From Rhabditophanes sp. KR3021 (Eukaryota > Nematoda > Chromadorea > Rhabditida > Alloionematidae): a DNA stretch of 64,000 bases. Under the pieces are notes generated by a model. It searched no databases. It was not told the origin of the DNA and saw nothing but the letters and a program-made list of their open reading frames with translations. Location of the stretch: contig CAUJLY010000002.1 of assembly GCA_963281155.1 (NCBI GenBank), forward strand, positions 6,944,001-7,008,000, read 5' to 3'. Both the position numbers and the translations under genes were made by a program. The first letter of the stretch is position 1; each line of letters begins with the position of its first letter. Of the stretch, positions 11,746-22,401 are shown piece by piece.

Positions 11746-14700
11746 ATGGCAAGTAAAGAACGCACGATGACTGCCGTGGAGAAGGCAGTTATTGAGAATT
11801 TGATGGCAGTTGTGAACAAGCAAAAACCTGCCGGCAAAGCGCCTCTCCCAACTCTCACCAATGCTCTTCTTAATTCTGCACTCTTTGGAATGATTAGTTA
11901 TCCGCATGAAGGAAGAGTTGCCATCAAAAAGGGATTGGCTCAGTTGGTTAAGGAAGGAAGTTTTGGTGTTGCTAATACTGCCTTGACAGTCTTGCTAGAG
12001 AATATCGAAAATAACAATTTTGTTGATACGCACAACAGGATTATGGCTAAAGTTTTTCCAGGCAAGGAAAAGGCAATTGCTATCAATGTTTACATTTCCG
12101 GCGTCCGTTCACTCTTCCCTGAGCCAACAGAAGACTTCAGGCTAGCTGCTGGTTTCAATGCATTCTTGTTGAATTCGCTGCTAGTCTGTTCAACTGAACC
12201 GGTCTTCCAAGCTAGACCTAGTATGTGGGCTGAGATGGTGGAAGGCTTTGACAAGACGCACCAAATCCTCAATAGTGGTATCTTCAAAAAGTTGCTGGCT
12301 GAGAAGTTATTCTCCTACCCATCTCTTCAAATCAAGGAAAACGCCGTTAAACTGTTAGTTTCACTTGACTATGGAAAGCATGAGATTGCAGCTTTTGTCT
12401 GGAAGAACTTTGAAGACTATTTTGTTGGGTTCGACAAGGAACCGTATTTTGATATATCTGAAGAACAATTCAAGATTTACAAAACTGCCGAAGGAGTTCT
12501 TTGGAATGAGTCTGTTATCGATGAGGACTTATCCATCTACACTCGGAACATGTCCAAGAAGGATGCTGCTGTCGAAATACAGTTGAGAAAAGAGATCGCC
12601 GAGAGGAAGAAAAGAGAGGGCAAATTTAGTCCTCAACAAATCAAAGCAATGGAGGAGGAGAAAGCCTATGAATCTAGGATCAGGAAAGAAATCACTGCCT
12701 TGCACAACAAAGTCCACGATCCTTTCAAGATGATGATCGCCGCTGCTGGTGCTAATCCTACTGAAGTAACCAAGCACTTCAACCTGATGTACGAGATCGT
12801 TGTTCCTTTGACAAAAGCTGAATTGGTGGCACCTATCGCAGCTCAAACATTCCTAGCCTTCAGAGATGCTGTCTTCGAACCAACAGCTGACTACTTACAC
12901 GAATTAGCGGCTCAAACTACTCTTCGTTACGTTGGCTCAAAGAAGGTGTATAAAGAGTGGTGCGAAGAAAGCCTCGAATTGCAACTCCAAAGAATGATCG
13001 CCTCTCTCCAGTCCATGTGCGCTGTCTTTGATTGCCCCGAAGACTTAGTCGTTGATGACCTTTTCATGGAAAAGGAAGGCATGAATGCTAGTAAAATAGG
13101 CTTCTTATTGCCTTTGATTGAATTGATCTTGACAAAGGATAAGACTGAGATAAGGACTGCGTTGACGAATTTCCTTCAAGAAGGTGTGTCTACTAAGTTT
13201 ATTAAGGGTGAAGATGTTATGACAGTTCCGTATTTGGAGTTGGCTAGTATGATTATGCCTATCCTCATTTCTTCTGGAGATCCGGAGCTGACTAATCCGT
13301 GTATGAAGGTTTTGAAGAACTTGGGGAATATTATGTCTGAATGTACGATTCCTTCTGGTAAAATGGAAGCTTTCGTCGTTTTCATTTTAGACCATCTCAA
13401 GAACAATAACGAAACTATCAGATTGATGATTATTGAGATGCTTTATGAAATGCACCATCAAGTCTCTGTGATGATGTCTCGCAGCAAGTCGTTCAAGGCT
13501 CAATTAATTGTTAGATTAGCTGTTGCTATCAATGACAAAGTAGAAGAAGTTCAAGGGGCTGCCCTTCAATTGTGGAACCACTTGGAATTGGCGCTTCCGG
13601 TTTCGTTGTTTGACTTGTTCTTTAATGAATTCATGGATCGGAGTAAATTCGTCAGAGAATCAGCTTCAAGTGTGTTGTTGAAGATTTGTATGGACAAACC
13701 TGAATTAAAGGCTGATATTACCAAGACTTTGTTTGACCTATTCGAATTCCATTCCTCAATTGTTCCGGCCAAATTCAATAACGTCGGACGGTTAATCGAG
13801 AAAGAAGTCGACAATTGGGAGAAGAGATCAGGAATTGCCTCATCTTTGACACTTCTCATTGAAACGATTACTTTGGAAGAAAGTTTGGACATGTTAACGA
13901 AGACCATCGACCTCGGCTTGAATGATTACAACGTCTCGGTGAGACAACAAATGTTGAAAGCAGCCGAAAAGATCATTTGCAAGTATGGAGTTGCCAACAT
14001 GAACAAGTTTCTGCCTTACCTTGAGAAGAAATTAAGTGGTTTGTCCAATTCTGCAGCAGATGATATCACTCGCCAGGGATTAGTTATTTTGGTCGGAACA
14101 TTGGCTAAGTATTTAGATGACAACGACAAAATCATGGATGTCTTAATGAAATTGATGAGTATCCTGACTACTCCTTCTCAACCTGTACAAGAAAGTGTAT
14201 GTGCCTGTCTTCCCTCATTAGTTCAGAAGGTACCTGAAGATGCAAAGGAATTGCTGAAAGGACTTCTAAACAACAGTTCTAGCTTCAAAACTTATGGAGA
14301 AAGACGAGGAACTGCCTATGTAAGTTTTGAATAAAAGCGTCAAAATGTAACGGTTGGCTAAAAATGTCTGTAAAAAATTTAGTTTTCTCTTAACAAAAGT
14401 TAACAGAAAAAAATTAAAGAAAGCTGATTAGAATGATTGATATTGAGATCCTGTGTCAACGATTCACCACTTTTTAGCCTATTACTTTATCTTTTCTTTG
14501 GTGTTTTGACGTCATCCCAGACAGATTCCTCATCATTAATAACAATAAGTTTATTCATTTTTGGTTTTTTGAAGCAAGCAGTCAATAGTGTTTGATTTGG
14601 GGTCAAATCTCTTTTCTTTGCTATGATAATTCACCAAAAATCTAAAATGATTTATTAGCTCTTTCTACCTTATATACTAAAAGTTTATGGTGGACACATC

Positions 14701-17700
14701 CCCTAACTTAGCTGAAGTTATCAATTTTAATTAGAAGGAACATTTTTTGTGTTGATCTAACGCGTGTACTCTAAAAAAAGGTGTCAAATATTTATCTATG
14801 TTGTTTCAAATTATTTATTTATGTTGTTTTGAATTATTAATTATTGATGTTTTATTTAATTTTAGGGAATCGGCGGTATTGTGAAAGGTCTTGGCATCAG
14901 GTGCATCAAGGACCTAGAAGTTGACTTGTTCCTCAAAAAAGGTCTGAATAGTAAGAAAAACGCTGTTGAAAGAGAAACATGTTGCTTGATCATGGAAATG
15001 CTTGGACATACTCTTGGGCAAGCTTTCGAACCCTACTTGTTAACTTTGCTACCCGACTTATTGCTAGTGTATGGAGATGCCGTGGAAAACGTTCGTCTTG
15101 CAGGGGAAGATGCCTGCGGAGTAGTAATGTCGAAGATTTCAATTTTCGGCTCCAAATTAGTCTTACCAGCCATCATCAAGGCCATCGACCAAGACATCTG
15201 GAGAACAAAAGTAGTTTGCGCTAAATTACTAGGAAGTATGGCCATTACTGCTCCTAAGCAATTGTCTGTTTGCTTGCCTTTAGTTGTTCCAAAGTTGATT
15301 GAATGTCTTGCTGATTCGCACAACAAAGTCCAAGCCGCTTCTGAAAAAGCTTTGAAACAGATAGCTGGGGTCATCAAAAATCCAGAAATGTTCACTATTT
15401 CATCTCATTTGATTGATGCCTTGGTTGATCCAGGAAATAAGACTGTTTCCACTTTGACGACTATTTTGAATATCAGATTCGCTCATTTCATTGATACTCC
15501 TTCTTTGTCTATGATTATGCCAATTGTCAGGAGAGGATTCGACGAAAAGTCTACTGAAGGAAGAAGAATGTCTGCAAATATCATTGCTAATATCTACCAG
15601 TTGGCTGACAAAAGGGACATGGAACCTTACCTTTACGATGTGATGCCAGGACTTAAAAAATCTCTCCTTGATCCAGTTCCAGATGTCCGTGCTGTATCAG
15701 CTAAAGCGATTGGGTCAATCATCAAGCACGCTTCCGGTGAAAGTTCCCAAAAACTCCAACTTGAGTTATTACCATGGTTGAGAGAAAAACTTATCTCCCC
15801 GATTCAGTGGTCGAAAGGTCAGGTGCTGCACAAGGATTGTCTGAGATCTACTATGGCCTTGGAGAAGACACCCTCGAAGACATCATGCCTCAGATTATCA
15901 AGACAACTGAAAGAACCGAGCTTGCTCCACACATCAGAGACGGATTCATCCTCATGTACATTCATCTTCCAATTGTATTCAAGGACAGATTCGTACCATT
16001 CTTACCTAAAGTCATTCCGTCCATTCTTAAGGGACTTTCAGACGAAAATGAATTCGTGAGAGATTCTTCACTGAAGGCCGGGCAAAAATTGATCACCCAA
16101 TTCGTCGCTTCTGCCCAAACTTTGCTATTGCCACAGCTTCAAAAGGCCATCATCGACAACTTCTGGAGAATCAGACATGCCGCTGTCTTGCTCATCGGAG
16201 ACTTCTTGTTTACCGTGTCCGGTGTGACCGGTAAATCAACTTCCAATACCATCGAAGAAGATGACAACATTGGTGTTGATGGTTCTAACAACAAGATTAT
16301 TGAAGCACTCGGCCAAGCTACTAGAGATGACATCTTCTCTGCACTTTACTTGTGCAGGAATGATGCCGCTGGCCAAGTCAGAGTTGCTGCTACTCACGTA
16401 TGGAAGATAGTAGTTGCTAATACTCCTAGAACTTTGAAGGAAATCATGGTTCCTATGTTTACTCAGCTTCTTGCCTGTTTATCATCGGATTCTGAAGACA
16501 GACAAATCAGTAAGTCAGCATTTGTAGTTCATTTAATATACCACACCTCAATTATCCTATTTATTGACCGCTTTTTCTTTTAGTGGCCAACAAATGTCTC
16601 GGCGATTTAGTCAAGAAGTTAGGAGAAAAGGTTATGACAGATGTCCTCCCCGTCCTCGAACAAGGCCTTGAGTCCGAAAATTGGCTTCAAAGACAAGGAG
16701 TCGCCATTGCCTTGTATGAGATCATCGAAAACACCTCCTCCGAAGTGATCCTCATCTACATGGAGAACTTGGTTAATCCAATCAAGAAAGTCCTTTCAGA
16801 TGTTAATCAAGAAGTTCGAACAGCTGCCATCAATGTCTTCAGGTCTTTCTACAAATTAGTTGGAAATGTGGCATTGGATGAAATCGTCGTTCACTTGCTG
16901 AAGGATATCGAAGATGAAGAGAAAGCAGACCGGGTCATTGATGGTTTGTGCGTGGTGGTCCAATCTAATTCAAGACAGATGATGGCTTACCTGTTGCCTA
17001 AACTAACCAAACCACCCGTCAATGTCAATGCACTATGCAGGATTGCGGCTGCTGCTGGAGATTCATTAGGAAACAATTTGCCTAGGATTTTGGACGCCCT
17101 CCTTGACAACTGCGCAAACAACGATTCCGAGAAGCAAATTGAAAACTGTTTACCAGTTCTAATCTCCGTTGGAGATGAGAATGGCATTGAGGTTATTATC
17201 TCAACACTCCTCACAAGAGCTACCAAGAAAGACCATATTCCATCGATGATTTTGCTGTCGCGTTTCATTGCAGAAGCTGACATTGACTTTACCGACCGAA
17301 TTGACGTTATTTTGCCTGGGACAATCGCTTTGTATAATTCAAACGTTCCTGAGATAGTTGAAGCTGCCATCAGGACAATGGCTGCTTTGACAAAAGATAT
17401 GGAACAAGCAGATCAATTTGCAACAATGCCCGTCCTGCAATCAGCTGTTGGCAAATTTGTTTATATCGGCAAGTGCAAGCCAGTCACTGGTTTTTGCCAT
17501 CCAAAGGGAATCGCCCCTCTCCTGCCAATGATCAGAGAATCTATCATCAATGGAAGTGTTGACGTCAAACAAAAGGCCTGTGAAACGTTAGGAAATATGA
17601 TTACTTTGTCAAATGAAGAAGGCTTGAAAGCTCACGTCGTCTCAGCTACTGGGCCACTCATCCGTGTTCTGGGAGATCGTTACCCATCCGAAGTCAAGAT

Positions 17701-18055
17701 CGCTGTCCTTAGCACCTTGTCTAAGTTATTGGATAAAGTCATCAACATGCTACGCGCCTTCCTGCCCCAACTCCAATCCACTTTCCTCAAAGCAATTCAG
17801 GAACCTTCGTCAAAACAAGTTCGTACAGTGGCCGGTGCAGGTCTCCTCAAATTAGTAGCTATCCATCCTAAACCAGAAATGATTGTCAACGAGTACGTCA
17901 AAATTCTTAATGCTCTGGACGATGAAACTCTCCTCGAAACCACCATCGCCTCTCTCAAAACTCTGATTGAAGCTGTTGGACCCAAACTCGGGGGAGAATC
18001 AAAAGATGCTGTTTCAGCAATCGGTCAAAAGTATAATGTTAAATTTTTGTTTTAA
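11746..18055 (+). CDS. GCN1-like activator of the eIF2-alpha kinase GCN2 (HEAT-repeat protein)
   Basis: Three exons: 11746-14319, 14866-16509, 16584-18055. About 1,896 residues of HEAT repeats. GCN1 binds ribosomes and activates GCN2 upon amino-acid starvation. Strong family blocks in order: GTAYG|GIGGIVKGLG across intron 1, IMPIVRRGFDEKST, DPVPDVRAVSAKAIG, ERSGAAQGLSE, ADENEF-like SDENEFVRDSS, GVTGKS, VWKIVVANTPRTL, GDLVKKLGEK, TGPLIRVLGDR. The last block lies in the region known to bind the GCN2 RWD domain. One base is missing in the A run at 15785-15789: the frame changes exactly there, and adding one base restores both the alignment spacing and the exon 2 phase (donor phase 1). The protein begins and ends inside the usual GCN1, lacking roughly 500 N-terminal and 300 C-terminal residues; neighbours leave no room for the missing parts. 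Confidence 0.85.
14320..14865 (+). other. intron 1 of GCN1 (546 nt)
   Basis: Long for this locus. Donor TAT|GTAAGT, acceptor ATTTTAG. It contains repeated ATTTATTTATGTTGTTT-like stretches near 14795-14850 and no gene that I can see. Confidence 0.7.
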
Positions 18056-18201
18056 TTATTTATTGAGGATCAAACTATGTGTGTGCTTTTAAAGTATAAA
18101 TTTTAATATGAACTCTTTTGTTGTTTTCTGATAATTGTTGCTTTTTCAATTGATATTTAAGTTTTTTGAGAAGTTATTTAAATTATTTTATATTAGAGGA
18201 G

Positions 18202-20898
18202 ATGATCAAATATCGAGTAAATATAGGTTTGGAAATCCATGCCCAATTAGCTTCACGCTCAAAACTATTTTCATCAGCTCCAATCATCGAAGACGCTCCC
18301 CCAAATACATGTGTTGATTTATTTGATTGTGCTACACCGGGAACGTTGCCTTTACTAAATAAAGAATGTGTTCACGTAAGTACCGACAACTGTTATTTAA
18401 TTAAAAACACCATCTCCGTAGATGGCACTTAAGGCCGCCAAGTTATTAAACTGTCATATTCCCCAATATTCACGTTTCGACAGAAAACACTATTTCTATC
18501 CAGATATGCCGATGGGTTACCAAATAACTCAACAACTCAAACCAATTGCCAAGGATGGGTTCTTTACTTTTTATGATCAACTGTCAAATTCAAAGAAGGT
18601 TCGTTTCATTTAAACATCAAAAGAAAGTTACGCTAAGATAAGTTTTATTTTTGCGTCTATCAAAAAAGCAATTACAATATTTTGAACAAAGAAATTGCTT
18701 TTTGAATATTTCTTTGTTTGTCGAATCATCATCACATTTATTCCTCTACTTGTCCATAAGACTTATAAATATTTATATCATAAAGAGGTGTTCAACTGTT
18801 GGACAGCCTTAGCGAACATGAGTAGGTGGAACTTTTAGACGAGCGCCCTCCAACTGTTGAGATCGCCTGTTGGGAGGTGTGTCCTTTTAGGGTATAAATA
18901 GAGGATCAATTTGCCTCAATTCACCCACTCTTTTGCGTTTTTAAGCTTCAGGAAGGGAATAAGTGTGATGATGATGCTTTGGTCCAATTCGAATCGACTG
19001 GAAATTTACTTATGCTTTTTAATAAGTAGGTTTTCTGCGATGCGAACTCGATTAATGTATTTAATTCGGAATAAATCAAAATAACTTAACTCAAAATAAA
19101 TCAAAATAACTTAATTCAAAATAAATCAAAATAACCTAACTCAAAATAAATCAAAATAACTTAACTCAAAATAACTTAATTTTAGGAGTATTTTACATCT
19201 TCAGTACCAATCAAACAACTCCAATTAGAACAAGATTCCGGGAAAACGTTGCAAAGTCCTGGAAAATGTATGATTGACTTGAATCGAGCAGGTACCTTTA
19301 ACCTCCCTTAATTGCATCTTTACATTTAGTTTCGTCCAGGGGTCGGTTTAATTGAAATAGTGACCGAGCCAACCCTAACCTCCTCAACCTCCGCCGTAAC
19401 CTTTCTCGAGCAACTTCGCCTCTTCCTCATCCACAACAACATCACCAAAGGTGAAATGCACAAAGGACACCTCCGTGTAGATGCAAACATTTCCCTTATC
19501 CCCTCTGATGCTAGTCCTCACTTAATGGGAGAAAGAAGTGAAGTCAAAAACATCAACTCATTCAAAGACATTGGTAATGCTATAGATTTTGAAATTGCTA
19601 GACATGAAGGTATTTTGAGGGCTGGTGGAGTTGTTAGATATGAGACGAGGACTGTCTTAGGTGATGGGTATGTTTGGCTTTTTTGGAAAAGTACTTTGGG
19701 ATTTTTGTTTCCCAAATACCCTTTTGATTACCACCTTTGTGGCAGATTTTAATTTGGGGTTGAGGTGATAAATGTAGTTTGTGTAAGAGGGGAGAATTTT
19801 TAAAAAGTTGTTCCTCAAAAAGATCCCTTTAACGGTTTGACGTGTTGTATCTCATTCTTTTTTAACGACCATCAAGACAGTCCTTCTAACATAAAGGAAA
19901 TAAGGTATATGGATGCGTTGTTTAGGTACCAACTTACAAAAAGGCTTCTCCTTATTTTTGTTGATTGGAAACAAACAAAAGTAAGGTATATATTTTGCGC
20001 ATATGGCGGTATGTTGTTTGCCTCCATCAACAATACGATATCTCTTTCTAGAAGGAAGAAGAAGGAACTTTTTTTGTTTAAAATCGAAAACATGTACACA
20101 ACGATCTTTTTTTCTAATATATCTTATAAATATTTATACACATTACAGAAGGACGGTGTCTTTACGTGACAAAGAAGGCGAAACTGTCGACTATAGATTT
20201 ACCGCTGAACCCAACTTACCCTTGCTTCAAATAGAAAGTGCCTGGCTAGATAAAATTGACAAAGAGATCAAATTAAATGATTTGGCGCATATTGTTTATA
20301 TTGAGAAGTATGGATTAAGACCTGGTGATTCTTTGCAATTGACGGTACTTCATATTTTATTTAGTTAATGTTTATTTATGTTTTGCAGGCTAATGCACAT
20401 TCAAAGAAGTTTATGGATATTGCTTTGCCGATTAAGGAAACAAGTCCAGACCATTTTCTTTCGTGGTATAATGAATTGAGATTGGCATGCGGGAAGGTAA
20501 AGAATAAAAAGTTTCCACCTGAAGATAGGAAGGAAATTGAGGAATGGGTTAGAATTGTTAATTTGGAAGGAACTCACAAGATAACCAAGTTAACCGCAAT
20601 TGATATTATCAAGAAAGTACTAGAAGAAGAATGTAATGCAGTGTCAACATCGGTTCCGTCGTCATTTGCCGATGACTACATTCAAAAAAAGAGTCTATGG
20701 CGAATTTCAGACAAAGTCAGGATTAGTGAGTATGTTTCAAAAAATTGCAAAAGCCACCCTGAACTTCTCGAAAAAGCCAAAACAACTACCAAAGCTTTCA
20801 ACAAATTAAGAAATTTTATTCTTACTGATTCCAACAAAACTATCGCCCTTGAGGATATAGAAAAAGCATTAAAATTATATTTAGAAACCCCCAATTAA
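18202..20898 (+). CDS. gatb: mitochondrial glutamyl-tRNA(Gln) amidotransferase subunit B
   Basis: Six exons: 18202-18375, 18422-18598, 19186-19291, 19340-19667, 20149-20344, 20389-20898. GatB, with GatA and GatC, converts Glu-tRNA(Gln) to Gln-tRNA(Gln) in mitochondria. Diagnostic blocks: [41 protein letters not shown] (across intron 3), [33 protein letters not shown], then [16 protein letters not shown]. The C-terminal YqeY-like tail domain (from about residue 340) is present. The start at 18202 is the only ATG before the conserved N-terminus; it follows a TATTAG acceptor and leaves little room for a transit peptide, so a short upstream extension is possible. The GCN1 stop lies 146 nt upstream, compatible with an operon. 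Introns 3 and 4 are long (587 and 481 nt) against about 45 nt for the others. Confidence 0.9.
18780..19182 (+). mobile_element. possible solo LTR-like insertion plus tandem repeat in GatB intron
   Basis: Within the long second intron. A more GC-rich block (about 18785-18980) has a TATAAATAG box at about 18893, short inverted CAACTGTTGGA / CCAACTGTTGAG / CTGTTGGGAGG elements, and a downstream TC-rich stretch. It is followed at about 19060-19180 by four to five copies of a 22-27-nt unit built of AACTCAAAATAAATCAAAATAACTT. A promoter-like TATA box within an intron suggests an inserted LTR or similar element. I cannot define target-site duplications or ends. Confidence 0.3.
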
Positions 20899-22401
20899 TT
20901 AATCTCTTTACCTTTTCAAATAATAAAGTAGTTTTTTCCGTTTTGTTATACTTTTTTACCAACCAAAATACACATGCGCCGCTGCATATCCGTACCATAT
21001 TTGTCCAGTACATCTATCTATATCTGATATGCTGATGACAAAACTTGTTGGTTATGAGGCGCTTTTTCGAGAACGTATATTTTGTGTGCCATAAATATAT
21101 ATATATCCCAACATCATCTGTATACAGCTATATAAGCTCCTTTATAACTGTTACTGCTGCTGACATGTATATATTATCGTGATAGTGTTAGTGATGATAT
21201 TTTTGTGACTCTCAAAAAAAGGCTGTGAAGCGCATATGGCTTATTATTATATTATTTCAGTTGATGGATATATATGCTTATATCTACCTTTATAAAGGCA
21301 AGAAAATTTTATTCTTAACAATAGGTAACGTCTTCAACTTTTTTTAAGAAAAGGGAAGTTTAGCCATCCTTTAAAGATTTAATTAGCACCTCGGATACGT
21401 CTTCAATAATTCTTGTTACGTGAAAAGAAGATTATAGTTAGAAAATATATTTATAAGGCATATGTTGCTGACATCACAGAAAACGTCTTGCTTTAACATA
21501 TCTACACATACATGTTGTACATTTTTAGTTTGTGCCATATCATCAACTCCCATTATACTTCTTCATTTATGCTAGTAGTACCACTTTTTTGTGATAGTCT
21601 TGAGTGGTGTTCTATTTTTTATGATTGAAAGATATGATTCATTGTACAACAAAACATCCTCCAAAACTTTAAAAGTCCAGGAGTAGATGGGTGGTGGGGA
21701 TGTCGATGATGATAAGATGTTATAGTTGAATTTGTAATATTGGCGTATCATATATTTGTATTTACTTATTGGTGATGTCTCTCTTTGGGTGGGTAACTAT
21801 ATTTTTGGTATGGCACGAAGCAATTTAATTTTGGTTGATGGTGTTTTGGTTGGTGTACGTTTCAACGACACAATATAGTGGCACTTTTAGAGGATGTGGT
21901 ACTAGTTGTGCAGTAGCAATACATGCGCCCTTAAGACAGGACACTTCGTTTTTATTTAAAGAAAAGAGACCTATGAGGCAATATGTGCTAAACTTTGTGA
22001 AGTGACGCCATTTTCGTTTATAATATATTAATTTTGATATTAAAGGTATAAAGGACGAAGAAGCTATTAGATATTATTTTAAATTAAAAAAGAATCTCTT
22101 TATCCGGAAGATGTAAATACATATTCGTTTGGCAATTATTTTATCCACAGAAAGTAATTATCATCATATAACTCATTTGTATGATTTGTATTCTATCCCA
22201 CAACTTGTGAAATATAATATTCATTTAAAGTTTGTATATTTGTGTGTCTTCTTTTACCAATTAAAAATATGCACAAATGTTTGCAAGTACGTACAAATGT
22301 TTAGAAGTACATATAAATGTGTGTAAAATACGTATGCATGTATCCGATTCAAAAATCCTTTAATAAACATATTTATTTACATCTATTTCCAGCACCTTAA
22401 A
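20899..22401. other. AT-rich intergenic DNA
   Basis: About 1.5 kb with runs of TATATA and T-rich tracts and no credible open frame or RNA gene. The last bases before 22402 (CTATTTCCAG) are an acceptor-like site for the zinc-finger gene. Confidence 0.5.

Noticed and set aside
15033..15395. Minus-strand frame of 120 codons within GCN1
   Set aside because: Mirror frame of the strongly conserved plus-strand GCN1 exon 2.
15785..15795. Programmed frameshift site in GCN1
   Set aside because: The sequence is not a proper X XXY YYZ slippery heptamer in the incoming frame (GAA AAA C), so a missing base is the simpler explanation.
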